64,000 nt of DNA, taken from the NCBI RefSeq assembly GCF_051062515.1, contig NZ_JAMXEK010000001.1; one strand, given 5' to 3'. Below are positions 1 to 7,894 of the stretch, one piece after another. The stretch comes from Aliarcobacter sp017996075. GTDB lineage: Bacteria; Campylobacterota; Campylobacteria; Campylobacterales; Arcobacteraceae. The first letter of the stretch is position 1; every line of letters begins with the position of its first letter. Under the pieces are notes generated by a model that did not search any database, was not told the DNA's origin, and saw nothing but the letters and a program-made list of their open reading frames with translations. A program made the translations under genes and the position numbers.

Positions 1-27
1 AGATTAACACTATATAAGGTGTTAAAA

Positions 28-306
28 TTGAATGAATATTTAGATTATCAATCAAAAGAGTTTTTAGATTTAATTTCTATGAATGTTGTTAAAATAAGAA
101 AATCAAAAGGGTTTAGCCAATTAAGATTAGCAGTTGAGATGGGATATTCTAGTGCTTCATATATTGGAAGAATGGAGATTAGAAAAAACGGTGAACATTT
201 CAATCTAATTCAACTTTTCAAAATAGTAAAAATTTTAGATGTATCTATAAAAGATATTTTTGAAGGAACAGATGAGATAATAAAAACAAAAGATACAAAC
301 TATTAA
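28..306 (+). CDS. XRE-type helix-turn-helix regulator (5' end uncertain)
   Basis: A small protein of about 92 residues with a Cro/C1-type helix-turn-helix: residues around RKSKGFSQLRLAVEMGYS match helix 2-turn-helix 3, followed by the usual Ile/Leu-rich helices that end this fold. It is probably a DNA-binding repressor, but nothing in the window shows its target. The frame stays open to the left edge of the window. A TTG at 28 lies about 6 bases after AAGGTG, a plausible ribosome binding site, while GTG at 19 has none. A start outside the window cannot be excluded. Confidence 0.75.
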   Translation: MNEYLDYQSKEFLDLISMNVVKIRKSKGFSQLRLAVEMGYSSASYIGRMEIRKNGEHFNLIQLFKIVKILDVSIKDIFEGTDEIIKTKDTNY

Positions 307-351
307 TTATCTATTTAAAAACTATTAACTCTAAATATTTATAATTCCTTT

Positions 352-1494
352 ATGAGTTTTATGATTTTCTTTTTAGTTTATTTTGTAGCATTTTTTCTTC
401 AGACCTATACTATAAAAAAAAGATTTATAAATAAACTAAATTTTAGTCTTAAAACTAGGAAGTATCTTGGCTTTGCATTATATTTAACATTTTTTGGTGC
501 TTTATTGTACCCAATGGCTAGATACTTTCCACTAGTGCCTAACTGGCTCTATTTTCTCCTTTCCCTACCAATTGGGGTGATTTTTTTAACATTTATTATC
601 ACTATTTTTCACGATATCATTTCAATTGGATTTAAAAAAGCTTTCAAAAAATCAAAAATATCATCACAAAGAAGAAATTTTTTCAAAAAAACTTTTGATA
701 TTGGTGCAACTTCACTAATTCTTGCAACAAATCTAAAAGCGATTGACAATGCAAGACATATTGAACTTGAAGTTATAGATGTAGAGATTAAAAATTTAAA
801 GAAACCATATAAAATAATACAACTAAGTGATATTCATATTGGTGGATTAATAGATAAAAAATTTATAGAAGATTTAGTAAAAAAAGTAAATATTTTAAAT
901 GGTGACCTTGTTGTTATAACTGGTGACCTTGTGGATACTAAATTAGAATTTGCAAAACCAGCCTTAGATGAATTAAAAAATATAAAATCAAAATATGGAA
1001 CATATTTTATAGTTGGAAATCACGAGTATTTTCATGGAGTTACTCCTATAATTAATTATGTAAATAATCTTGGAATTAAAGTTTTAGAAAATGAATCTGT
1101 ATATATTGGTGATGAAAATATTGGATTTAATCTAGCTGGAGTTTATGATAACTTTGGTTTTAAATATGGATCATATATTCCAGATATTAATAAAGCCTTG
1201 GAAAATTGTAAAAGCTCTCCAACAGTTCTTTTAGCTCATCAACCAAAATTTATTAACTCGATTTCCAATACATCAAATATTGATCTGATTTTATGTGGAC
1301 ACACTCATGGTGGGCAGATTTTCCCATTTAATTTCTTAGTAAAACTTGATCAGCCTTATGTAAAAGGTTTAAATATACACAATGAAACAACTCAAGTATA
1401 TGTAAACAAAGGAACAGGATTTTGGGGACCACCAATGAGACTTGGTGCTAGTAGTGAGATAACTATTTTAAATCTAAAAGAGGCAAAAGCCTAA
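352..1494 (+). CDS. Membrane-anchored metallophosphoesterase (YkuE/YaeI type)
   Basis: A 380-residue calcineurin-like metallophosphoesterase. Three hydrophobic segments in the first 95 residues anchor it in the membrane. The catalytic domain begins near residue 150 with the full set of di-metal motifs: LSDIHIG (about 157-163), GDLVD (about 191), GNHE (about 222) and GHTHGG (about 317). Relatives cleave phosphate esters, including the lipid A precursor UDP-diacylglucosamine in some cases; the substrate here is unknown. It stands alone and converges on hsp20, with a shared hairpin between the two genes. Confidence 0.85.
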   Translation: MSFMIFFLVYFVAFFLQTYTIKKRFINKLNFSLKTRKYLGFALYLTFFGALLYPMARYFPLVPNWLYFLLSLPIGVIFLTFIITIFHDIISIGFKKAFKKSKISSQRRNFFKKTFDIGATSLILATNLKAIDNARHIELEVIDVEIKNLKKPYKIIQLSDIHIGGLIDKKFIEDLVKKVNILNGDLVVITGDLVDTKLEFAKPALDELKNIKSKYGTYFIVGNHEYFHGVTPIINYVNNLGIKVLENESVYIGDENIGFNLAGVYDNFGFKYGSYIPDINKALENCKSSPTVLLAHQPKFINSISNTSNIDLILCGHTHGGQIFPFNFLVKLDQPYVKGLNIHNETTQVYVNKGTGFWGPPMRLGASSEITILNLKEAKA

Positions 1495-1507
1495 GCTTTT
1501 ACCTCTT
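1478..1507. terminator. Bidirectional hairpin between metallophosphoesterase and hsp20
   Basis: Arms AAGAGG-c-AAAAGC and GCTTTT-a-CCTCTT with a 4-base loop. It overlaps the end of the upstream reading frame and lies between two convergent genes, so it can serve both strands. Confidence 0.7.
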
Positions 1508-1922
1508 ATTTAATCTCTATTGATTTTTTAGATACATCATCTTTAAGTTTAGGAATAACTATTTCTAAAACTCCATTGTCACTTTTTGCTTCTATATTTT
1601 CAATATCTACATTATCTGGAAGTGTGAAACTTCTTGAAAATTTACCAAAATATGTCTCTATTTTGTAGTAATCTTCTTGTTTTACCTCTTCTTTAGTTTT
1701 TCTTTCACCACTTATAGTTAAGATACCTTTGTTTAAATCAACTTTTATATCTTCTTTTTTTACACCTGGCAAATCGACATCAACATGATATGCAAACTCA
1801 CCTTCTCTTGTATTTACAGTTGGTACAAAAGCTGTAACACCTTCATTATTTCCAACTTGTGTATATAAATTTTTCTCTATCTCTTTTAACTGTTTAAATG
1901 GGTCAAATTTTGTTAATAACAT
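1506..1922 (-). CDS. hsp20: Small heat shock protein, Hsp20/alpha-crystallin family
   Basis: A 138-residue cytoplasmic holdase chaperone that binds unfolding proteins until DnaK/ClpB refold them. The alpha-crystallin domain spans about residues 30-125, with the conserved VDLPGVKKEDI strand near 49 and NGVLEIVIPK near 115, and it ends in an IEIK tail that fits the IxI oligomerisation motif. The start ATG at 1922 follows an AGGAG ribosome binding site. Upstream is a sigma-70 promoter whose -35 box lies inside a CIRCE-like operator, so HrcA control is likely. Confidence 0.93.
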   Translation of the reverse strand: MLLTKFDPFKQLKEIEKNLYTQVGNNEGVTAFVPTVNTREGEFAYHVDVDLPGVKKEDIKVDLNKGILTISGERKTKEEVKQEDYYKIETYFGKFSRSFTLPDNVDIENIEAKSDNGVLEIVIPKLKDDVSKKSIEIK

Positions 1923-1945
1923 TGTGAACTCCTATTAAAATATTA

Positions 1946-1970
1946 AGTTTGATAGTACTTCTATCAAACT
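1946..1970 (-). promoter_or_regulatory. Perfect 10-bp stem-loop at the 5' end of the hsp20 mRNA
   Basis: AGTTTGATAG and CTATCAAACT are exact reverse complements separated by 5 bases. From the predicted promoter the transcript would start at or next to this hairpin, about 24 bases before the hsp20 start codon. It could be a 5' stabilising stem, a heat-sensitive structure or a second operator. Confidence 0.6.
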
Positions 1971-1976
1971 GCTGAA

Positions 1977-2005
1977 ATTTTATCAAATTTTTTGGCACTT
2001 GTCAA
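1977..2005 (-). promoter_or_regulatory. hsp20 promoter (sigma-70 type)
   Basis: On the minus strand, TTGACA (2000-2005), 17 bases, then TAAAAT (1977-1982). The -35 hexamer sits inside the CIRCE-like inverted repeat, so a bound repressor would block RNA polymerase. Confidence 0.7.
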
Positions 2006-2018
2006 GATAGAGTGCTAA
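1992..2018 (-). promoter_or_regulatory. CIRCE-like operator (HrcA binding site)
   Basis: TTAGCACTC, 9 bases, AAGTGCCAA on the minus strand. The left arm matches the known CIRCE consensus in all 9 positions and the right arm in 7 of 9. HrcA represses groESL and dnaK through this element in many bacteria. Its overlap with the hsp20 -35 box supports repression of hsp20. Confidence 0.8.
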
Positions 2019-2024
2019 TTTAAT

Positions 2025-2468
2025 CTACATCATACCGCAACCACCCATCGTTCCAGTTTTGAAAAATCTTGCAGTTACTGTATCCATACTTTTTATATGA
2101 TTTATAAGCCAATTTATTACATCATATTCAATATAGTTTTTAAGTTTCAATATATCTTTGCTTTTCTCAAAATTATTCCAAACAGCTTTTATCTCCTCTA
2201 TATTTGCATCATGTTCACCTTTATGAAATGGATATGCAAAAAAACCTCTTTTTACCATCTCCTCTTCTTCTGTTGCAAAATGACTTACTGTATGTTCAAT
2301 CCACTCTTTATATTTCATTTTTAAATTTTCAAAATTTTCTAAAGAACTATCTTGATTATAAAGTTCTATATTTTTATAAATATCATTTATTAGATCAACA
2401 TCCTCATAGTGAGTCTCATTCATAAAATCCATATCAACAATTGGTAATCTATTTTTATCTATTAACAT
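2025..2468 (-). CDS. Bacteriohemerythrin
   Basis: A 147-residue four-helix-bundle protein that binds O2 at a di-iron centre. All seven expected ligands are visible: His20, His59, His63, Glu67, His82, His86 (or near neighbours), His124 and Asp129, in the pattern H-x3-E, H-x3-H and H-x4-D. The tail GGCGMM is unusual. Family members carry or sense oxygen in microaerophiles. It lies just upstream of hsp20 on the same strand, but hsp20 has its own promoter. Confidence 0.9.
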   Translation of the reverse strand: MLIDKNRLPIVDMDFMNETHYEDVDLINDIYKNIELYNQDSSLENFENLKMKYKEWIEHTVSHFATEEEEMVKRGFFAYPFHKGEHDANIEEIKAVWNNFEKSKDILKLKNYIEYDVINWLINHIKSMDTVTARFFKTGTMGGCGMM

Positions 2469-2534
2469 TTTAAATCCTAAAAAATTTTTGTGATACTACC
2501 TATTTACCAATTATTTTATGTTGATTATAGTCAA

Positions 2535-3581
2535 TTATATTCCAGCTCCATCTTCAAAACTTCTTAATTTTCTTGTTCTAATTCCTACTATATCACCTTT
2601 TTTTATATTTTTTTCACTAAACTCATAGTGTGCCAACTCAACTAAAACAACTCTTTTTTCATCATTTAAATATGTAAGTTCAACTTTTACAAATGAACCA
2701 GCAAGTTGAATATATTTTACTTTTGCATGAATTATTGCTTCACTATCATTTATATCTACAATTTCTAATTCATGAGGACGAATAAGATACTTATTATCTG
2801 TTATATCTTCTAAATTAGCACCATCTTCTATCTCTCTTGCGTGAAATAAATTTACATTTCCTAAAAAGTTTATTACAAACTCATTTTTAGGATTATGAAA
2901 TACCTCTTCAGGAGTTCCTATTTGCTCAATTTTCCCTTTGTTTATTACAACAATTCTATTAGCAACTTCCAAAGCCTCTTCTTGATCATGTGTTACTAAA
3001 ATAGTTGTAATTCCAAGCTCCTCTTGAAGCTCTTTTAACCATCTTCTTAAATCAGTTCGCACCTTTGCATCAAGTGCACCAAATGGCTCATCAAGTAATA
3101 AAACTTTTGGTTCAACTGCTAATGCTCTTGCAAGGGCAACTCTTTGTCTCTGACCACCAGAAAGTTGCCAAGGAAATCTTGAAGCAAAACCATCGAGTTG
3201 AATTAGTTTTAAAAGCTTTGTAACTTTCTCTTCTATCTCTTTGTTGCTAAGTCTTTGTTTTTTAGGTTTTACTCTAAGTCCAAAAGCTATATTTTCAAAT
3301 ACAGTCATATGCCTAAACAGTGCATAGTGTTGGAATACAAACCCAATATCTCTATCTTTAATATCTTTTTTAGCAACATCAATATTGTTAAATAATATTT
3401 CACCTTTATCTATGCTATCAACCGTTTCAAGTCCTGCAATCATTCTTAAAAGTGTTGTTTTTCCACTTCCTGAAGGTCCTAAAAGTGCTAATAATTCACC
3501 TTCAACAATATCTAAATTGATATTTTCCAATGCTTTGAAATTTCCAAAATATTTTGTTAAATTTTTTACTTCTATTTTCAT
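2535..3581 (-). CDS. cysA: Sulfate/thiosulfate ABC transporter, ATP-binding protein CysA
   Basis: A 348-residue ATPase that drives sulfate/thiosulfate import. Walker A GPSGSGKT is at residues 35-42, the signature LSGGQ at 140-144, and Walker B LLLDEP at 161-166. The last 110 residues form a TOBE-like regulatory domain as in CysA and ModC. It is the last gene of cysT-cysW-cysA. Sulfate rather than molybdate is inferred from the two separate permeases and from the sulfate-binding protein at 10671, which shares the promoter architecture. Confidence 0.92.
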   Translation of the reverse strand: MKIEVKNLTKYFGNFKALENINLDIVEGELLALLGPSGSGKTTLLRMIAGLETVDSIDKGEILFNNIDVAKKDIKDRDIGFVFQHYALFRHMTVFENIAFGLRVKPKKQRLSNKEIEEKVTKLLKLIQLDGFASRFPWQLSGGQRQRVALARALAVEPKVLLLDEPFGALDAKVRTDLRRWLKELQEELGITTILVTHDQEEALEVANRIVVINKGKIEQIGTPEEVFHNPKNEFVINFLGNVNLFHAREIEDGANLEDITDNKYLIRPHELEIVDINDSEAIIHAKVKYIQLAGSFVKVELTYLNDEKRVVLVELAHYEFSEKNIKKGDIVGIRTRKLRSFEDGAGI

Positions 3582-3596
3582 TTTTTATTTCCTGCT

Positions 3597-4457
3597 TTAT
3601 TCTTCATTATCTAATTTTTTAATTTTTCTTTGTACTTTCCACTCTAAAATATATTTCAAAACCAAAGTTAAAAGTGCCAATATCGCCAAAAGTGTTGAAA
3701 CAGCAAAAGCTGCAACAAAGTTGTATTCGTTGTATAAAATCTCAACTTGTAGTGGCATTGTGTTTGTAACACCTTGAATATGCCCTGAAACAACAGAAAC
3801 AGCTCCAAATTCACCCATTGCTCTTGCGTTGCATAAAATTACTCCATAAAGAAGTCCCCATTTTATATTTGGTAAAGTAACTTTTAAAAATGTTTGAAAT
3901 CCACTAGCGCCCAAAAGAAGTGCAGCTTGTTCTTCATCATTTCCCATCTCTTGCATTAAAGGAATTAGCTCACGCGCCACAAATGGAAATGTTACAAATA
4001 TAGTTGCAAGTACAATTCCAGGAACTGCAAAAATTATTTGAATATCGTTTTCTATTAAATAGTGTCCAAACCAACCTTGTGCTCCAAAAAGTAAAATATA
4101 TACAAATCCAGAAATAACAGGACTTACAGCAAAAGGTAAATCAATTAAAGTTATTAAAAAACTTTTACCAAAAAAAGAGTATTTTGCTATTGCCCAAGAT
4201 GCACAAATACCAAAAATAACATTTAGTGGTACTGCAATGGCTGCTGTGATAAATGTAAGTTTGATTGCACTTAATACATAATCATCATTAAAACTTAAAA
4301 AATATGCTTCATAACCTTTTCTAAATGCTTCTGCAAATATTGTAATCAAAGGAACTACAAGCATAATAAGCAAAAAAGCTACTGCTATAAAAATTAATGA
4401 ATATTTTACTAATCTTGACTCTGTTTGTGAACTTTGTGAATTACTTATAGTTTTCAT
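3597..4457 (-). CDS. cysW: Sulfate ABC transporter permease CysW
   Basis: A 286-residue inner-membrane permease with about six transmembrane segments and the cytoplasmic EAA loop (around ELIPLMQEMG...GAS) that docks on CysA. The start is the ATG at 4457: GGAGG lies 5-9 bases before it and it overlaps the cysT stop as ATGA, a classic translational coupling. A longer frame starting at 4490 would lie inside cysT and has no such signal. It pairs with CysT to form the heterodimeric channel. Confidence 0.92.
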   Translation of the reverse strand: MKTISNSQSSQTESRLVKYSLIFIAVAFLLIMLVVPLITIFAEAFRKGYEAYFLSFNDDYVLSAIKLTFITAAIAVPLNVIFGICASWAIAKYSFFGKSFLITLIDLPFAVSPVISGFVYILLFGAQGWFGHYLIENDIQIIFAVPGIVLATIFVTFPFVARELIPLMQEMGNDEEQAALLLGASGFQTFLKVTLPNIKWGLLYGVILCNARAMGEFGAVSVVSGHIQGVTNTMPLQVEILYNEYNFVAAFAVSTLLAILALLTLVLKYILEWKVQRKIKKLDNEE

Positions 4458-5308
4458 ATTGCCTCCATTCCTTTTCTTCTTGAACTCCATCTTTGTAAAA
4501 TATTAATTAAAAGTAACATTACAAAAGAGATTAAAAGCATCACAACTGCAATTGCTGTTGCTCCTGCAAAATCGTACTGTTCAAGCTTTGTAATAATCAA
4601 AAGTGTGCTAATCTCTGTTTTAAACGGCATATTTCCAGCTATAAAAACAACTGAACCATACTCACCTAAAGCTCTTGCAAATGAAAGTGCAAATCCAGTT
4701 AATACAGCTGGAAAAATAGTAGGAAGTATCACTTTATAAAAAGTTTGCCATCTACTTGCTCCCAAACTTGCACTTGCTTCTTCTTGCTCAATTTGAATCT
4801 CCTCAAGTGCTGGTTGAACTGTTCTTACAACAAAAGGAAGCCCAATAAATATTAAAGCAATTGTAATTCCAATAGGTGTAAATACTATTTTAATTCCAAG
4901 TGGTTCTAAATATTGCCCAAACCAACCAGAACTTGAATATAGTGTTGTAAGTGCAATACCTGAAACAGCTGTTGGAAGAGCAAAAGGTAAATCAACAATT
5001 GCATCAAAGACTCTTTTTCCAAAAAACTCATATCGAACCAAACACCAAGCAACAATAACTCCAAAAATTGTATTAATAAGTGCAGCTATTAGTGAAGTTA
5101 CAAAAGTTAGTTTATAACTAGCAACTACTCTTGCATCTGTTGAGGCATTTATAAAAGCATCAAATCCCATACTAAAAGCTTCAGTAAAAAGTGCAATTAG
5201 TGGGATTATTACAATAATACTTAAATAAAATACCGTATATCCCATAGTCAAACCAAAACCAGGAATTGGTGAATTTGGTCTTTTTAATATTCCAAAATTT
5301 AATCTCAT
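4454..5308 (-). CDS. cysT: Sulfate ABC transporter permease CysT (CysU)
   Basis: A 284-residue permease with six predicted transmembrane helices and the EAA loop (EEIQIEQEEASASLGAS). It is the first gene of the cysTWA operon. The start ATG at 5308 follows a GGG-rich weak ribosome binding site. Its promoter and leader (5326-5431) resemble those of the sulfate-binding protein gene 6 kb away, so the two transcription units are probably co-regulated by sulfur supply. Confidence 0.92.
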   Translation of the reverse strand: MRLNFGILKRPNSPIPGFGLTMGYTVFYLSIIVIIPLIALFTEAFSMGFDAFINASTDARVVASYKLTFVTSLIAALINTIFGVIVAWCLVRYEFFGKRVFDAIVDLPFALPTAVSGIALTTLYSSSGWFGQYLEPLGIKIVFTPIGITIALIFIGLPFVVRTVQPALEEIQIEQEEASASLGASRWQTFYKVILPTIFPAVLTGFALSFARALGEYGSVVFIAGNMPFKTEISTLLIITKLEQYDFAGATAIAVVMLLISFVMLLLINILQRWSSRRKGMEAI

Positions 5309-5325
5309 ATAAACCCTTTTTATAT

Positions 5326-5390
5326 AACATACACTAGATTAGTGAATGTTAAAATTAGACAAAAAAATAGATGATTAAATTAATCATCTA
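5326..5390 (-). promoter_or_regulatory. cysT leader with two inverted repeats
   Basis: Between promoter and start codon are two hairpins. TAGATGATTA and TAATCATCTA (5368-5390, 3-base loop) form a perfect 10-bp stem followed on the minus strand by seven T, like a weak terminator in the leader. AACAT-a-CACTA and TAGTG-a-ATGTT (5326-5350, 3-base loop) lie closer to the gene. The first hairpin is a possible attenuator; this is inference. Confidence 0.55.
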
Positions 5391-5402
5391 TAAAAGTGGT
5401 GA

Positions 5403-5431
5403 ATTATAACTATTTCTTTTTTATTTGTCAA
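5403..5431 (-). promoter_or_regulatory. cysTWA promoter
   Basis: Exact sigma-70 consensus on the minus strand: TTGACA (5426-5431), 17 bases, TATAAT (5403-5408). It is followed by TTCACCA, TTT and TAG-TGAT, an element also found after the sbp promoter at 11915. Confidence 0.85.
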
Positions 5432-5432
5432 G

Positions 5433-5461
5433 AAAAAGGAAAAAGCTTGTTTATCCTTTTT
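5433..5461 (-). terminator. Hairpin downstream of the chemoreceptor gene
   Basis: AAAAAGGA and TCCTTTTT with a 13-base loop lie just past the chemoreceptor stop and before the cysT promoter. The stem is weak but well placed to separate the two units. Confidence 0.45.
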
Positions 5462-5474
5462 ACTTTTTTTTTAA

Positions 5475-7736
5475 TTAAATCCCTATATCTCTACTCTTTA
5501 CACTATCTTTTCCATAAAACTCTTTACTATTTGTATCATCTACAATTACTTTTGCGATACTATCTGTTAGTTTTGCAATCTCGTTTGTTTGTGATGCAAT
5601 TTGTGCATTTTGTTGAGTTTGTCTATCAAGATTATTAACAACATCATTAATTTGTTCAATTCCCAATAGTTGTTCTTTTGAAGAGTTTTGAATATCTTTA
5701 ATTAAACTCATAGTTTGAGAAATATTTGAATTTAACTCTTTATACCCTTCAATCATACTATTTGCAATCTCTTTCCCTTCATTTGCTTTTTTTGTAGCAA
5801 GTTCGACAATATCTTTAATCTCACGTGCCGCTTCAGCACTTCTACTTGCTAGATTTCGCACCTCTTGAGCTACAACTGCAAACCCTTTTCCAGCCTCACC
5901 TGCAGTTGCTGCTTCAACAGCTGCATTTAGACTTAAAATATTTGTTTGAAATGCAATATTATCAATTACGCTTATAGCTTCATTTACTAAATTTACTTGA
6001 GTATTTATCTCATCCATAGCAATAGTTGTTTGATTTGCATATTTCTCACCAACAACTACAGATTTTGTAACATCATTTGATAATAGTGACATTTTTGTAA
6101 TATTTTCACTATTACTTCTAACAGTTGATGTAATCTCTTCAATAGCAGCTGCTGTCTCTTCAAGACTTGCTGCTGCACTATTTGAAGAACTATTCAATTT
6201 ATTTACATTTTCAAGTAAAACATTTGAACTATCACCAAGAGTTAATCCATTTTTTTTATTCTCTATTAACATAGTTGTAATAGACTCACCCAAAGTATTA
6301 ACACCATTTGCAAGTTTTAATAGATGTTCTTTTAAATCTTTTGTTGGAATTTTGCTCAAATAGTTATATTTTGAATATTGTTCCAAAATATCAAGTACAT
6401 TTTCAATATTATTCTCTAAATTATTTGCCATTTGGTTTAAAACATTTTTTAGTTGCAACAATGCTGGATTTGATACTTCTATATTTATTCTTTGACATAA
6501 ATCACCATGTTCAAACTCCCCTAAAACAGAAATTGTTTCACTTATAAGTTTTCTATCCTCTTCTATGCCTTGTCTTGTTTTTTCAATATTATCACTTAAA
6601 ATTTTTGACATTCTTCCAAATTCATCTTTTGTATTTACATGTACAAAATCTATACTATCTTTTTGTCTATTTAAGTAAGAGAAAAATTCATCTAAATCTT
6701 TATTTATTATCAAAAGTGGCTCATTTACTGTTTTTTTGATAATAAGATAACTTATTGCAAGTAAAGTAAATAATAGTGCTATTCCACCAAATATCGAGTA
6801 TTGTCTTAATGTGTAATTCAATGCAAGTAGATCATCAATATCAGAGCTAGTTACAATAACAATATTCCACTCTTCAAAAGTTGTAAAAGCTGATAATTTA
6901 TCTATTACTTCTTTACCATCATTAAATTCATAATCTATTACACCTTCTTTTAAAACTAGCATTTGCTTTAAAGCATCTGCTACATTTTTATCAAGCTCAC
7001 TTAATTTTTTATTTTTTAAAGTTGGATGAATTGTTAAAGTTTCTGTTTTAGAATCAATTGTATATAAATACCCTTTATCTCCAAACTTAATTCTCTTTAG
7101 TTTTTCTTCTAAAATTGTATATAACTTATCAAAATTATATGCCACAAATAAAATTCCAATCACCTCATTATTTTTAATAACTGGCTCATAAACTGTCATA
7201 TATTTTTTTCCAAAAAGCTCAGCAACTCCTAAATATCTCTCTTTATTTAAGATTTTTGAAAAAGCTTGACTATCTTTTGCTAAAAATGTTCCAATTGCTC
7301 TTGAACCATCTTCTTTATACAAAGATGTTGCAATCCTAAAAAACCCATCATCTTGCTTTATAAATATAGTAGCAACAGCTCCTGTTGTTTGAGTAAAATT
7401 ATCTATAATAGAGTTGTTATTATTTAGAACAACTCCATTTGAAGTTAAAGATGAAGTCTTAAAACCATTTATATCTATTTTATTTGAATGGTCAATTTCA
7501 AGATTGTTTAATTGCGTAGAAAGAACATTTGAAACTGAAAGTGCAGACTCTTTTATTGATTCATTCAAAACTTCAAAAGTAGCTTTTATATCTAAAACTC
7601 TATCTTGAAATGTATTTTTAACATCTGTTGTTATAAAGTTTTTTACAACAACACTAATACTAATAACTGCAAAAACTAAAATGATTGTTACTGCTAAAGA
7701 TTGAAAGAAAGAGACTTTCTTTATTACTGAATTCAT
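5475..7736 (-). CDS. Methyl-accepting chemotaxis protein with periplasmic Cache-type sensor
   Basis: A 753-residue transducer. An N-terminal transmembrane helix (about 10-32) and a second near 313-335 bracket a periplasmic Cache-like ligand domain. A linker follows, then the signalling domain with the highly conserved hairpin tip (IAFQTNILSLNAAVEAA then GEAGKGFAVVA-EVR). Methylation helices flank the tip; no C-terminal CheR-binding pentapeptide is evident. The ligand is not known. It lies between the two sulfate-uptake units, so a sulfur-related signal is conceivable but not shown. Confidence 0.92.
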   Translation of the reverse strand: MNSVIKKVSFFQSLAVTIILVFAVISISVVVKNFITTDVKNTFQDRVLDIKATFEVLNESIKESALSVSNVLSTQLNNLEIDHSNKIDINGFKTSSLTSNGVVLNNNNSIIDNFTQTTGAVATIFIKQDDGFFRIATSLYKEDGSRAIGTFLAKDSQAFSKILNKERYLGVAELFGKKYMTVYEPVIKNNEVIGILFVAYNFDKLYTILEEKLKRIKFGDKGYLYTIDSKTETLTIHPTLKNKKLSELDKNVADALKQMLVLKEGVIDYEFNDGKEVIDKLSAFTTFEEWNIVIVTSSDIDDLLALNYTLRQYSIFGGIALLFTLLAISYLIIKKTVNEPLLIINKDLDEFFSYLNRQKDSIDFVHVNTKDEFGRMSKILSDNIEKTRQGIEEDRKLISETISVLGEFEHGDLCQRINIEVSNPALLQLKNVLNQMANNLENNIENVLDILEQYSKYNYLSKIPTKDLKEHLLKLANGVNTLGESITTMLIENKKNGLTLGDSSNVLLENVNKLNSSSNSAAASLEETAAAIEEITSTVRSNSENITKMSLLSNDVTKSVVVGEKYANQTTIAMDEINTQVNLVNEAISVIDNIAFQTNILSLNAAVEAATAGEAGKGFAVVAQEVRNLASRSAEAAREIKDIVELATKKANEGKEIANSMIEGYKELNSNISQTMSLIKDIQNSSKEQLLGIEQINDVVNNLDRQTQQNAQIASQTNEIAKLTDSIAKVIVDDTNSKEFYGKDSVKSRDIGI

Positions 7737-7850
7737 AATATCCCCTAAATTATAATTTAAGAGATTATAATAACCAAAAATTTATAATTGAAAGATGGAT
7801 ATAAATATTTTTTATAATAAATATCTATAAAGATTATAATATGTTACTAT

Positions 7851-7880
7851 TTTACATAATTATAAAAATAATTATGTAAA
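7851..7880. repeat. 30-bp AT-only palindrome upstream of the chemoreceptor
   Basis: TTTACATAATTAT and ATAATTATGTAAA are exact reverse complements around a 4-base centre. It lies between the EAL gene stop and the chemoreceptor start. It is either a weak terminator or an operator. Confidence 0.6.
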
Positions 7881-7894
7881 TGAAATTATTAAGT

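Noticed and set aside
4458..4490. N-terminal extension of CysW
   Set aside because: The ATG at 4457 has GGAGG at ideal spacing and overlaps the cysT stop as ATGA; the extension only exists because the cysT end is read in another frame.
5396..5638. Plus-strand frame over the cysT promoter and the chemoreceptor end
   Set aside because: It runs antisense to a conserved gene, has no ribosome binding site and no recognisable protein pattern.
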